From positions 4,299,501 to 4,363,500 of the forward strand of contig OZ005699.1 of NCBI GenBank assembly GCA_963930775.1: 64,000 nt of DNA, written 5' to 3'. The notes under the pieces were generated by a model. It was given only the letters and a program-made list of their open reading frames with translations. It ran no database searches and was not told the origin of the DNA. The number at the start of each line of letters is the position of its first letter. Positions within the stretch are counted from its first letter, which is position 1. The DNA comes from Cliona cf. orientalis (lineage: Eukaryota > Porifera > Demospongiae > Clionaida > Clionaidae). Of this stretch, positions 1 to 12,303 are shown piece after piece. The translations under genes were made by a program, and so were the position numbers.

Positions 1-449
1 TTCGAGTCAAGCGACTCAAATCACTGCATGAATATTAGATATGGCTACATGAGTACTCACATTCTTGCAAGCAATACATGTAGTTAGCCAATTCATTCCC
101 AGAAATAAATTGCAAGACAATTTCATGATCTAATGATTCATATTTATCCCAATCCAAAACATGAAAATAGCTATCAACTCCCTTCTGTGTGCTGGTGATG
201 TGTACATCCATAGCTGCAGAATGGAATAGCCTGGTTCTTGAGACTAGCTAGGCTAGAGATATGCACCAAAGGAAACTAGCATAAAATTATCTGCTTAATA
301 ACAAGTACGTACTATACAGCTGGTAAGCACCCATGGGCCATTGGTACACGTACTTATTAAACATACATGTACATGTACATAGCCGTGGATGGAGCTTAGG
401 AAGTACTGTAGTTAGAAACCAAACCCCGATTAGTAACAGCCCTTGAATA

Positions 450-636
450 CAGTGGAACCCCTCTATTCCAGACACCCTTGGGACAGTTTCATATGTAAGT
501 GTCCTGATTAAAGGAGGTGTCCTCATTTCAGGGGTAATTTTGTACACTTTTCTATGTAGCTGGGACCATGCGTGTAGTGTCCTGATTAAGGGAGATGTCC
601 TCATTTCAGGGGTGTCCTTATAGAGGGGTTCCACTC
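450..636. mobile_element. Tc1/mariner-like MITE, TA duplication
   Basis: A 187-bp element with inverted ends: CAGTGGAACCCCTCTAT on the left and its complement, with one mismatch at the outermost base, on the right. It is flanked by TA at 448-449 and 637-638. The interior repeats gtcctgattaa-ggaggtgtcc blocks. The CAGT-type terminus and TA duplication are typical of Tc1/mariner non-autonomous elements. The minus-strand open frame across it is a by-product of this repeat, not a gene. Confidence 0.75.
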
Positions 637-1495
637 TAGTAGCCACACATGGAGCTCAGCAAAAAAATAGTAGCTGCCCTTGAATGGTAGCCACAAGCAT
701 ATGCGAACATAATTAAGTGGGTGTGGCCACTTGCGCAAGCCATGAGCAATCGTTAGTTCGAGGCAAAAGGATGGCAGAAGATGTCCTTGGCTTAGTTCTG
801 CTGCTTATTTTTTGATCATGTCTCAGTTATTTGAAAAGTAGCCCTGAAAAACTAGTCTATCTTGTTATAAGTGATACATAGAGGATTGCTACCAAATTAA
901 TAAAAGTCGCCCTCGATTAGTAGCCACATTCCAGCAAGGCTGAAATTAATGGTAGCTGTGGCTACTTTTGGAATAAATATGGTACAACTGTACTCTAGTG
1001 TCCTGGATAAGCAAGTGCCCATGGGCGCTCGCCTATTTTTCACTACCTGAGGATTTATCCGGTGTGCTAGGCACTTACCATGTGCCAAACTATGCACAAA
1101 ACAAGTGGATGAAGTCAACTATAACTAGAGCTCATAGAGCACATACCCCGCGTGCCATGGCAATATCACCCATGGCTATGCCTCTTTTTAGAGGCCTGTT
1201 TTCTTTGAGGTTTATTCTGAGTCGTTCCCTCTGAGATCCATGATCACCAATGAGAAGACGCTCGAGCATGCACAGTAGACTCTCCATAGTAGAGAATCTC
1301 GAGCATGCGCAATAGACTTCATAATGTACTAGGTGGGCGTGTCCGATGTAGGCGTGTCCGACATACCTGCACGATTTGTTGCTTCCCTGGGTATTGCCTG
1401 GGGTTAAGAACGAGACAGAAGGTGTCTTACACCATCTAATCCCATTTATTGACCCTACTTTCGCCTAAATGTTGAGATTTGCCGATTTTTATGCT

Positions 1496-1532
1496 GACAG
1501 ACGACAGACAACAGACGACAGACGACAGACAA
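1496..1532. repeat. GACAGAC/AACAGAC simple repeat
   Basis: Short tandem copies of a 7-8 bp unit (gacagac, aacagac). A diverged relative of the adjoining sequence (the string 'tgctgaca/tggacag' followed by 'gcggggtaaa') recurs at 23340-23420, so this is probably part of a dispersed repeat. Confidence 0.55.
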
Positions 1533-2094
1533 ACCGATTGCTTTACCCCTTGCTGCGCATGAACGCACGCGGGGTAAAAATTGTATCGCAACTGCAATTC
1601 TATCTTGATCCCCTCTAGCTAACGTGCCAGTATCACATTTAGATACAGCAGCTGCTTCTTTATTTAACATAAAAGCTTCTTACACTAGCACTCCACTGCC
1701 ATGATTCAGCTGCTTGTCGCTGATAGAGTCAAAGCACAATCGAGCCAATCGTTGGCCACACCTTTGTAGTGGCTCTATTTTGTTCTCCAACATTTACTTT
1801 TCAAGGATACACAAGACCACTCTATGCATGTACAAATGTGACTATCTCATGGTTGGCCAAACAACCACGATAACCCACTTGAAAATTTCTCCCTAACTGG
1901 GGGACGAACTGTAGGCTTTAATTACAGGAATATAATATTATTGTGAGTTGCGAGTTTTTCTACAATCGCAATTAATTTAATTGATTCACAGACATATTTT
2001 TCAATTTATTAGCATGTGCAAAAAGGAGAAATGAGAGGGAGAGCCTGGGAACGAGGCTGGTATAATATATATAATGGAATTCAAAGAGTGATAC

Positions 2095-5000
2095 CTTTTG
2101 CAGAAGACAACATGAGTCACATCCTCTGTAAAACAGTCTGTTACTTCTCCTCCATGCAGCTTGATATCCAGCGCTATAAGATCCAAAGAGCAATCTGGTA
2201 TGGCCTACAAATTGAATACATTTATCATCCTCTCTTTCTTTCTAAATGACAAATACATGCATGTCTAAAGTATTCTTACACTTGTTGGATTTCCAATCTC
2301 AAAATAGTTGTCTAAATAAAATCTATATAGCAAAATTATGAACAATAATGTCATGGTATACAAGTTTTCTTGCGACTTACTTGTACTGGCGAAATAATCC
2401 CCTGGGAGCATCTTCTGTGTCCATGTACCGTTCCTCTATCATAGCTATTTCCTCTCTGGTCATTGGAATAGCCTTGCCTTGATCTCCATGCTAATAATGA
2501 AGAATGTATCACTAACTGACATAAACAGTACGTAATACAAACTTGCAAAGTGGTGTACGTGGTGGTAACATCAAAACTTGTTTACTAACCACATGTACAC
2601 GTATTATGGAATGATAGTGGAGCTGTAAGTACCATTCTTCTGCTCCTCAGGGCCGCCACTGATATACATTGTACATATACTGGTAATAGGGTCACATTAT
2701 TACTTCTATGTAGCTGCTCAGCAGAAGCCATAATATGACTAGACTAGTATAAAGTGTTTACTTCAAATACACTGTACATATTATAGTGCTATAGTAGCTC
2801 TGTACTCGACGCACTTGAGAAAGTAAGTTGCTACAATCATTGATATATGATCAACTTGAATGAGCATGCAGTTGAGCCTTCAATTTTAAGTGACTTGACC
2901 TTCTCTTATGACATGTATGGACATGTACATGTGTGAGTAGGAGTGTGGCAGCTATGCCCAGCGTGACTGCTACTCTAGGTGTGTCTACAGTATGCTATTT
3001 ACTTCGTAGGAGAGAAAGAGATTCATATCAAACAATGGAGTATACTCAGACACCTACGTGCACTTCTTAACGTAATCGTGGCATGTGCAGAATACATACC
3101 TTGGTTTGTACTTTCTTGAAGACTTCAGCCAGTGTCTCATCAGTTATAATATCATCAATGAAACTATCACCATACTACATATATACAACAATAGTCAAAT
3201 TAGGTCATTCAGGAAAAGTTTAATTGTTTACCTGATCATAACTTTCCAAAAACCTTTTGGCAGTAGCAGCTGATGTATGGAGCATATGTGATGGATTGAA
3301 TGGCAGACACATACCAGCAGACTGTAAAGAAAGTTTATCCCAAGTGAAAAGCATAGCACTAAAAGCATACCAAGATTTTCCTTTCTTTGGGGACAACATA
3401 CAAAATGCACAGTTGCCTATTCATCCCTCCCAAAATAGTTAAACTAGGTAGTGATACATTATGGCATGCACTGGAAATGGATAAAATTAATATTGCTACT
3501 TTATTTTGTGGACAAAATTATAATAAACTACAGTGCACACTAACCAAGCAGTCCAGAAACCAATCACACTTGATAACATCATACAGACCAGTACTGAAAG
3601 TCAACAAGAAACATTAACAATCAATAATAAGAATATACGACTGTACTGTATGATTATGATAACCTAATGATGCTGCTGGCTCTGACAATGACCTTATTCA
3701 CCAGAACACAGAAAGTGTCGGGTCCAGGATTTTGCACAAATGTACCACCATGCTGTTGAAAAATTTAATGCATTTTCATGTACAGAGAGAAAGAGAGAGA
3801 AACAATTCTGATTTACCTCCACAATTTTTCGCTCCATCTCTTGTTTGGATAGCTCCTTTGGGGCATTAACAACACAGAACTCCTTTCCTTCAAACATGTT
3901 TGATACCTCCTTGACACCAGAGACATCAGCCCGCCTGAATTGCTCAGCCACACCCCTCGGTCTCTCTATCCGTGAAGTGGCTACCTTACGTCTCTTGGAA
4001 GGCGGTGCCATTTCAGAGTCATCATCAAAGTGAGAGTGGGTAAGCCTCCCAGAGGCAACCTAGCATTGAAGCAGATATAGAAGGATGGGGCCATGGATTG
4101 GCAAACAGTCACTATAGCTTGATATTGCAACAATAGCAAACCACGAAACTTTCAACATAAATTTGGAAGTTTAATACGTGTACATACACCGTCATATATT
4201 TTGTACGTACATGTATGCTATACATGCACATGTAGTCAAACGGAACATAACAAATTTGATAATCCTTACCATTTTGAGTTGTTCCAGTTCATCGACAGTC
4301 ATACAGTCATACCACTCCTTGTCATCTCGCACCTTCTCCACACGAGGAAAGCGCAGTGTGCAGCCAGACTTGTACCTGTGCAATTATCATCATTCCAAAC
4401 CACTGACAAGCCTTATAGTCTTATGCACCCAGCAGCAGTGAATACTCTATAAAAATATGTGACTAACCAATGTGAGGAACTATTCCTACAATTACCGTAT
4501 AGCAGGAAATTTTCGAGGGAGAAAACTTTCGCGGATCGGTAGGAAAGGAGCATTTCGCAGAGAAAACTTTCGCGGAATGTTAAAACTGGTCGCATAATGG
4601 GTGTGGCATGCCTAGAATTTCGTGGAGAAAACTTTCGCGGATGGCGGAAAAATCACGAAATTCGTGAAAGTTTTCTCCCTCGAAAGTTTTCCGCTATACG
4701 GTACTTTCACTTGTTATAAAGAATAAATAATTCACCTGTCAGAAGGAACAATCTCTGCTGCTCTGATTTGAACAATTTGGGAGTTCCAAGGTTCAATCCA
4801 CATGTCCGGCTTCTCCTATACCGGGTATACATATACATGTACATAGGAGGTTTTTCATGCTGCTAGCCATAGTTTCTGATTCTAACCTTGAATCCAGGAG
4901 CCAGCAGAACACAGTCAGGAGGATTCTTGGTGTTGAATCGTCTCCAGTGAGGCTTCAGCTTCATACCTAAATCCCTCAGTTCCGCCAAAGAGTATCCAGA

Positions 5001-8000
5001 ACCCACCTACACACACAAATGTGGGGATTAATACAATAATTATACCATAGGTCGGGGGTTGAATGCGCAGTTAAACAATAGTGAATAGTGCAATACAAGC
5101 CAGATTCCAATTCTAATGATTGCAAATTGCCAAACAAGAAAGCCACATCTTCAATCTTAGCTACAGAGGTGTGGCTAATGAGGTTGCATGTGGGATGAAT
5201 AGGACACACTACTCGAGTGACAGTTGCGCTTGGCTGGGTGTCGGCAGGTTGACAATTGGCTTGAAGAATCAAAGAAGACTCATTCTAGACCATCGACAGC
5301 TGTATGCATATGCATGCAAATGGATCGAACACATGCATTTTTGTGATCACGAGCATGCACACTTGCTCAAAGGGGTGTGGTCATGATTCATTGCGTATTC
5401 TTTTTCCTGCGATTCTTTTGATTGCGTCATGTATAAAACACGCAATTCATAATCAAAAGAATCTCGCATTCAAAACCTGACCTACGGTATTGTCAGCAAT
5501 CTCAGTTATTTCATGTACATGTATATGTACATGTACATGTGCAAATGTAAATGCACTATCCATACACTAACTTTACAGAAGGAGTGGAAGATCTTTGATC
5601 TCTCCCCTGGCATCTCAGGAGGGACAGCAACTCCACACATAAAGTGGGATACCATTCCTGCACGACGCTACAGCAACAATATTCTTAATCGTAATCATTG
5701 TCGCGATGCATGTAATTCTTACCCCAACTCCAAAGTAGCCCCCTATGATAATTACATCGAGCTGGTCACTTAGGCTGTCAACATACTCTGGTTTAATTTT
5801 CAGCCAACCACTACCTACAGCAGCAACAGAATAGTCTATATCGGTATTTGGACTTATCAATCCTAACAGGTATACATTCTTAGACTAGAGTATCGTTACC
5901 CTTTCTCTTATCAGGCCTATAGAGTGATGATGGTTGCTTGATAATCAGTCCTTCCTCCCTCCTATCAATGGCATCGTTGAGAGAAGCAACAACCTCTTCT
6001 CTGATATAGAAATATACAATTTAATTAACAATTATTACTAAATTGTCCTCACTGCAATAACCAATAGAGCTAGCACGTACTTAGTATTAGCTTCTTGCCG
6101 ATCCACCAAGTGAATGCATCCCTTTATAGGCTGGAAGATCCTGCAATATAATTACACTAGCTAGTGTAAGTTGGCATCGTACAATGAGGAATTCATAACC
6201 AATATACTTTTTTAGTTGTTCAGCTCTTTCTTTGAGAGGACAATTGGCCAGGTTGGTATCATTGACCATCAATACATCAAACACCACAAAACACTGCTGA
6301 GCTCCTGTCATAATATGAGTAAGGAGGGATGTGGTTATTCACACTCATACGACATACAGCATACCCAGAGATATTGGTGAGAACTAAATTTGCAGCTGGG
6401 TCCCAAATTCACATAAGGGCAGATACAGGATTGCCAAATTATCAAGAGTACATGTATTATGCAAGTAATAATTTTGGTAAATTTTCTACTTCAGCAGTTG
6501 TGAAAGCAAAACAGTTGAAAACTTAAGTCCCTTTTGAATTTCCCTGGCTAAATTGTAATGTACAGTATTATCAGGATAGACATACCACCATCATAATCAC
6601 CCAGAGCCTTCACATCGACATTTTCTCCCTTTGGTCTGCAAACACAAAAAGATGCATACGATACTACCAAATTATATATGTACATCCCTGCTATACAATT
6701 CTGTACTATACTAGATATTCATTAGACAGTGACTTACAAGAAGCTTTCAGTCTCAGGGTCCCATCCCACCATCTCACCATCCAAGATACACGACTTCACC
6801 TTACTGGTGCAATACAATGCAGAGTAAGACTGCTGATGTACGTACATGTAAGTCATCATGGGGCTGATCGTTAGCTCGCTATATACATGTATGTATATAC
6901 AGTGTAGCCAATACTGCAGATACGAGCAATGCGTCACACAGTTTGTCTTGATACAGTATGGCCAGCAACTGTTCTGCTTCTTTTTATCTCCACAGTGTCT
7001 TTTCTCTTAGTTCTCTTGTGCTAATTGTTACTCGTCTGTTTCTCTTACCTCTAGTTCCTACCCAGCCGGCCGCTATATGTCAGTCATATTCAAGCTGGTG
7101 TTTGTACTGCTAACAGCTATGCTCCCTGGTGCTATCTTCTCTGTCTCACTTGTATTCTATTAGTAGCATCCAAGCTTATGCTATAGAATGGCTATATGTG
7201 TATTCTTGGCTTCCTTCCTAAGCTGTTCCTGCTATGCCCTTGCTCTTAGTCGCTCCAGCTCTCTTCCTTGGCCATCCACATGCATTCTACAGGTAGCTCT
7301 TTGAGCATACACAATGAAGGAACCAGTAGAACCACACTCATACCCATTACATTCAACATGGACAGACAGATAAATGGTCAACTACACTTCTGCTAAACAA
7401 AAAAATGTGGAGCTCACTCACGCTCACCCCCTTTAGTAATATTCATTGTATTATAATGTACATACAGTACCTGTTGAAACAGTCATGGATCTGAGGAGTG
7501 AAGCTGCCTTCATACTGAGTGCCTCCAAATGAACTGGTGTAATCTTTTGAACTAGAGATATAGTCCTACATCACAACACACTTCCTTAAATGCACCCTAT
7601 CCCTTACCTTCGGGAGAAGTAGCGATATTGATTTCCCTGCTTGTGTAGCTGCATACGATCTCCATCAAACTTGGTCTCAATATAGAACTGCTGATGTTCC
7701 ATCAGTTTCACTACCTAGATCACATAATATACAAACATGACAGTAATCCTGCACTATTATAATATCCAAGTATCCTTCCTCACAGCCTACTTGACAACCC
7801 ACCTGGTCAATGGCTGCTCTCTGGCCAAGCATGGGTCTAAAAGGATTGAAGTAGCTAATGGAGGCTTCATTCAGATGCACGCTCAGATCACGAAGATCAT
7901 TACAGACCTGTGATTATTTGAGTGCACTACAATCACTGCCACTACAAATACATGTATACACATTCGCTAGATCCTACTTGTACAGGTACCTTCTCTAGGC

Positions 8001-11000
8001 TGCTGCAGACACTGAAAAGATCAACAGCATCTGGATGGAACACATTCAGCACAGAGTTTTCACTGAGACCTGTCTTCAACTCCTACACAATACAAGCTAA
8101 ATGATACTACATGTACATGTATATTGTGTAATTACATTAGGGTAACTCGTTTTAGCGGGTACTAAATAGCCAAAAATGCACAATTTGGATCGACAAATAT
8201 CACACTTGCACTAATATTAGATGTCCAAACACGACCAAATTAACCCATCAATAAGACATGGAAGGAATAGCTGTACCTTGAGTATTATCCTTATGAGCCA
8301 CTTCTGTTCCAGAGCGCTAGTGTTCCTCAGCAGCAACTGCAGTGCCTTCCTCATCCCAGCACGATCTTTTTTCGTGTTGGACATGGCCAGGCCATCAAGG
8401 TACTCATTCACTTGGGAGACCATCAAGCTATTACAGATATTTCATACATGTAGGTACACATGCTTAGGAATTGTTATAGTCTATAAGAGGGAAGGGATTG
8501 CATGGGTCAGAGGACACACCATAGAGCAAACTGAGGGTCCAGTTTTCATGGATAGACAGCATGCATGGTTCAAAATTGCACGTAATGTATGGCGTGGGCT
8601 TTTATGTGCAATATACGTACATGTACAATTATAACCAAAATAATACCTTCCTTTCTCTGGGCAACGGTTTTTCAACACAAAGTAGGCAACACTGGCGAAG
8701 TCACCAGCATCCTACAAAAAATGCAAGTGAATAGCACAATGGACGAGATTCCTATTAGCAAAGTCACCAAGGAGTTCAAAGGAGTCTGAGAGTCCTTTGT
8801 ACAAGGATTTGAGTATGGGGTGCTTGGTAGTTTTTGAAGGGTTATCCCTTCAAAAACTACCAAGCACCCCATAGTAGTCATGCAGAAATTTTCACCAGGA
8901 GAACTTTTCATCAATTTTGCGACCCGTTCTCATTGGCAAAAATTTGTCACGGTAATTTTTGTCCTGTGTTAAAGATTGCATGGAGGGTATGGTGACGTTT
9001 ACCACATTGGCAAAAAATTTTTGACCAAATTTTTCTATAATACAAAGGTAGCTGGACTTGGCGAAATTTTATTCAGTGAAAATTTTCACATATATGGTAT
9101 GTGATGGAAATAATATGCAATAATAGATGCTAATTGAATCATTAATTGTTAGTTTGGACAATATACAGTACATGTATATCATGCAACATCCAGGTTTAAT
9201 TCTATGGTAGCAGAGCTTCTTATTTTTACTTGTACTCAAAGTGCAGTTCTCAACTACACTGTCATATACATGTACCATCTAAGTGTACATACTTGCTTGG
9301 CAGCAGTGGGAGCACGATAGTGCAGTAGCTTCTGAGCATCCATGCTGGTTTTAGCTATATTGAGGACCTCAATGTAGTGTTTGGCCAGAGCTGTTTCCTT
9401 CATGCCATAGGCAGGCCGACCGTTGTCCACTTGAGGAAGCAGCAGCCTCATAATAGCATAGAATGTATCTGGCTGCAAGGTTAAGATTACCACAGTAGGC
9501 ACAAGATATTATTATGCACAACCAATTGTTTATATGTTGTCAACAACATTCCAATGCTCCAACTAGCCTGCACTCTTGTTTGCAATGTACTGAATGGCCG
9601 GGAGGAGTCTGAGGACTACCGTATCCGATCTAATTAACGCGCCATGAAAAAATAATTACGAGTGCTGGGTGGCGCGCCATTAGAGCGTGAAAATTACCCT
9701 TCGCGACCAGGTGGTGTGCAAAATTTGTACACAAAAGTACAGGGACGCGTGGGTGGGCGCATTTAAATAGAGCGTGAAAATTGCACTTCAGGCCGAGGTG
9801 GCGCATCTATTAGAGAGGCGCATTAATTAGATCAGATACGGTAGGCTAATACATATAGTTAAACCAAAGTACGTTATTGGAACATACTGTGGTATCAGCA
9901 TCATCAGGGTGGAGTTTCTTGTGGGCCTGTCTCCACTGGTCTAAAAAGTTTGTGAGAATACGCTTTTTTCTCTCTGTCCCAGTGGTGTTGCTTATCCTCT
10001 CTAATAAAGTGCACAAATCCTGCAATGAATATGAACATGCACATAACTGTTATGATACCGTAGAAACTGGTTGTTAAGCGCATGTGCTTATAACACGTGG
10101 CAGCAAGAAAATATGCGCTTAATAAAAAGTATGCGCTTAACAGGAAGCATGCGCTTAATTAAAAGTGCTAAAACACGGTAGGTGGGGCGTGCGTAAAGAA
10201 CATGTTGAGGGTAGAAAGGCCTACAGCGATGGCCAAGGAGCGACCAGAGAGAGTAGCTAATTCTCGATGTTTTCTTCTCCAGCCTACTTCTAGCCTTCTT
10301 TCTGGGCCCGTGTAACCGATTGCTCGTCGTTCAGGTGGCTTGCTGGGCATGTGCGCCTAACAAAGAGCGGTAAAGCTCGCACAAAACTATGCGCTTAATA
10401 AAAAGTATGCGCTTAACAACCAGTTTCTACGGTATTATACTCAAATTGTGAAGTACATATATTATGTTAGAACAGGCAAGAGAGAAGTGAAGTTAGTGGA
10501 TGGAGAAAAAAATCTCAGGATCCAGCCGGGATTTGAACCCAGGACCTTCTGATATCTACACCTTCTGATATCTACACTCCGCTGCCATCAGGGCCCAGTA
10601 GCTCAGTTAGGAAGAGTGTCTGACTAGATATCAGAAGGTCCTGGGTTCAAATCCCGGCTGGATCTTGAGATTTTTTCTCCATCCACTAACTTCACTTCTC
10701 TCTTGCCTGTTCTAACAACACTAGCCTTTACCGGGCTTAATGGTAATTAGTCTCAATTACATATATTATATGTACTGTATCCAATCTATATAGTTAAGGT
10801 GCCTCTCTAATGAACGCACCACCTACGCCAGAATCCTAATTTTCGCACTCTCCACGCGGCCATGGTAATTATTTTTTCTAGGTGCATTCTAATTAGAGCA
10901 GTACAGGTATACTTACAATTGACAATAGCTTGATAATACTGGTACTCGATACTGAATATTGGAAGCCACGTTTTTTACACTCACACTAATTACAACGCAC

Positions 11001-12005
11001 CTCTCTAAAAGATGTGCCACCTGGACCAGAATGTTAATTTCCGTGTTCTAATAATTATACACCACCCAAGATCAGTAATTATTTTTAGTGGCACATTAAT
11101 TAGATCGGATACAGTAGTTAAGAAAGGGTTTGTATAAACAGTTCTGCATCCAACAACGGTGAGCATTTTCATTTTCATAGTAACCATACCACAGGTATTT
11201 GGGCGTGGCTACTATACTTTGAGCACTTGTGCTATCACATTTGAACACTAGCTTATGCTAGAGTGTAGTACACCACAGCCAATTGCTTATACTCTATTAC
11301 TTGAATTTGCTACAGTGAAGGAAAGATAGATCCTATACTCCACTACAATTATGGCCCAGCTAGAGCATCTGACTAAAATTCAGAAGGTCCGACATTCAAA
11401 TCCCAGCTGGATCCAGATATTTTTTTCTCTTTCCTCTATTTTTTCAACACCAGATTTGGTCATATTATAGTACAACATAATTAAGACTCGTGGGTATAAT
11501 AATATTATTGCGCAGGTACTCTCTTTCCTTATTTAGACACCTTTCTGTTGAAATCAATTTTCACACTTACATTAACATCATAAGCACATGAAGTGCAACA
11601 TCACCATGCACCCCTGTCTACATACAACGTATTCAAGGCCAGGAAAGGGCCTGGGGGGATGAGGCTACGTAGTCTCGCAAGCCACACCCTCTTTCTCTCT
11701 GAGATTGAAGGGTGTGGCTTGTGAGACTAGGGGTGGGCAGGGTGACTAGCGACCCCCTTCACTAGTTCTTTATGCAAAGTAGTATAGGAGACGCCATTAT
11801 TAATCAGCCTGACATCCCCCTTACACCTTGGGTAGCCACCCATCAGTCCACCTTCCTTGTACTATGGTCGGGGCATGTCATCATACTCCAGGTATCATAC
11901 CTGAAAGGGTATTTGCTGAACCACTTGAGGTCCCAATGATAGCGTTTTGCTACCATCTCCAATGTGATCGCCCGCTGTTGAGGGAGAAGAGGATGGAGTA
12001 GCCAT
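2095..12005 (-). CDS. LIG4: DNA ligase IV (ATP-dependent, NHEJ); 3' end not found
   Basis: Nuclear ATP-dependent ligase that seals double-strand breaks with its XRCC4 partner. I read 27 exons, all phase-consistent: 11901-12005, 9888-10019, 9293-9472, 8647-8711, 8277-8427, 7990-8082, 7803-7907, 7608-7714, 7471-7551, 6738-6803, 6586-6635, 6208-6304, 6081-6140, 5900-6000, 5723-5814, 5572-5667, 4887-5006, 4736-4815, 4270-4375, 3817-4059, 3664-3752, 3545-3593, 3232-3321, 3100-3174, 2381-2490, 2280-2322, 2095-2204. They give about 898 codons (human protein 911). Diagnostic segments are an N-terminal helical domain ([26 protein letters not shown]), the adenylation motif with catalytic lysine TKFDGDR near residue 292, [39 protein letters not shown], and VQIRAAEI with [12 protein letters not shown]1 follows ([20 protein letters not shown]), then the start of BRCT2 ([15 protein letters not shown]). 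The ATG was chosen because exon 1 ends IPFQ and exon 2 starts DLCTLLERI, as in other LIG4 proteins. The last 40 or so residues of BRCT2 are missing. Confidence 0.93.
4495..4701. mobile_element. Palindromic MITE in LIG4 intron, TA duplication
   Basis: A 207-bp element between LIG4 exons 18 and 19. Ends are CCGTATAGCAGG...CCGCTATACGG, with TA at 4493-4494 and 4702-4703. Both arms carry the motif TTTCGAGGGAGAAAACTTTCGCG or its complement in several orientations, so the whole element folds back. No coding capacity. Confidence 0.8.
5512..5541. repeat. ACATGT simple repeat
   Basis: An alternating ACATGT/ATATGT microsatellite in the LIG4 intron between exons 16 and 17. Shorter versions of the same hexamer occur at about 366-380, 4845, 6890 and 8110, a recurrent low-complexity signature of this genome. 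Confidence 0.7.
8814..8873. repeat. Perfect 28-bp hairpin with 4-nt loop in LIG4 intron
   Basis: Two perfectly complementary 28-base arms (8814-8841 and 8846-8873) are separated by TTAT. The arm begins TATGGGGTGCTTGG. It lies in intron 3 of the ligase gene, so it would be transcribed with the pre-mRNA. No target duplication is obvious, so it could be a very short foldback element or a hairpin RNA precursor; nothing else identifies it. Confidence 0.8.
9619..9841. mobile_element. MITE with CCGTATC ends, TA duplication
   Basis: A 223-bp element in LIG4 intron 2. Inverted ends are CCGTATCCGATCTAATTAA and TTAATTAGATCAGATACGG, with TA at 9617-9618 and 9842-9843. The interior has repeated blocks (gcgcc...ttagagcgtgaaaatt) in both orientations. 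A degenerate relative spans roughly 10797-11113 and ends in attaattagatcggatacagta. Confidence 0.8.
10058..10432. mobile_element. MITE with CCGTAGAAACTGG ends, TA duplication
   Basis: A 375-bp element in LIG4 intron 1. Inverted ends are CCGTAGAAACTGGTTGTTAA and its complement, with TA at 10056-10057 and 10433-10434. The heptamer-like motif 'atgcgcttaa' recurs at both sides of the element in sub-terminal tandem copies. Confidence 0.8.
10466..10716. repeat. Inverted pair of tRNA-derived repeats
   Basis: Two arms of about 91 bp (10466-10557 and 10626-10716) are near-perfect reverse complements. Each carries a tRNA-like B box (GGTTCAAATCCC) and a shared tail (TCTCCATCCACTAACTTCAC). Between them lie two direct copies of CCTTCTGATATCTACA and the A-box half of the right copy. 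It reads as two head-to-head tRNA-derived SINE units in LIG4 intron 1. Confidence 0.65.
10591..10664 (+). repeat. tRNA-like SINE head
   Basis: Internal promoter boxes A (TAGCTCAGTTAGGAAGAG) and B (GGTTCAAATCCC) and a foldable anticodon arm (TCTGA-CTAGATA-TCAGA) are present. The acceptor stem (GGGCCCA against CTGGATC) does not pair well. The anticodon AGA would mean a serine tRNA, which needs a long variable arm that is absent. I therefore call it a tRNA-derived SINE head rather than a working tRNA gene. Confidence 0.55.
11353..11414 (+). repeat. Degenerate second SINE head
   Basis: A diverged copy of the element at 10591: GGCCCAGCTAGAGCATCTGAC, then CAGAAGGTCCGACATTCAAATCCCAGCTGGATCC in pieces, followed by a pyrimidine-rich tail. 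Box A is damaged. Confidence 0.5.
11670..11729. mobile_element. 60-bp foldback with TAGTCTC ends
   Basis: TAGTCTCGCAAGCCACACCC at the left is matched by its complement (one mismatch) at the right, with only about 18 bp between. The TAGTCTC terminus is shared with the elements at 62715-63063 and 63629-63696. I see no clear target duplication here, so it may be an older copy. Confidence 0.55.
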
Positions 12006-12052
12006 ATCAACCAACGCCCACTTACCTAGCGACCTTTGTACCTAGAGTCACT

Positions 12053-12088
12053 AAAGCCACACCCCCAACCGGATTGGGGTGTGGCTTT
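12053..12088. repeat. Hairpin just upstream of LIG4 ATG
   Basis: Arms AAAGCCACACCCC and GGGGTGTGGCTTT with a 10-base loop sit 48-83 bp upstream of the LIG4 start codon. The arm shares its core (AAGCCACACCC) with the 11670-11729 foldback. It could be a transposon remnant or a promoter element; the sequence alone cannot decide. Confidence 0.6.
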
Positions 12089-12303
12089 CGGGACTGTGGT
12101 TGCGCATGCGTGTGGAACTGGGAGCATGGCCGGGCGCCATGGAAAACGTTGCTACCTGTGTTGCTGAAAACAGATAGGAAACAGAAAAACGGATTGAGAG
12201 CGGATCGTGACGGAGAAAGGAACAGAGATAGGTAGGAATTCAATAATTTTGATATAATTTAGGTGTACGTACACCCCCACAGTCCATCGATATACTAGTA
12301 AAT

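Larger units (their letters stand above)
1..2094. other. Repeat-rich flank, no supported gene
   Basis: No exon with recognisable homology is seen on either strand. The stretch holds a TA-flanked miniature element (450-636), a GACAGAC simple repeat (1496-1532), and directly repeated short motifs near 1260-1370 (CTCGAGCATGC twice, GGCGTGTCCGA twice). The missing 3' exon of the ligase gene would be expected here or beyond the window edge, but I could not identify it. A short minus-strand reading frame at 35-211 follows a possible acceptor but matches nothing I know. Confidence 0.5.

Noticed and set aside
35-211. Minus-strand frame of 58 codons after an acceptor-like CCATTCTGCAG, tested as the missing last LIG4 exon
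   Set aside because: The phase needed to join exon 27 gives an early stop, and the peptide shows no BRCT features. It could be the last exon of another gene, but nothing supports that.
287-646. 119-residue minus-strand open frame
   Set aside because: It lies over a TA-flanked miniature element with internal repeats and has no splice context or family resemblance.
10591-10664. Functional tRNA gene
   Set aside because: Boxes A and B are good, but the acceptor stem does not pair, the anticodon AGA would require a long variable arm, and an inverted copy with the same non-tRNA tail lies next to it.
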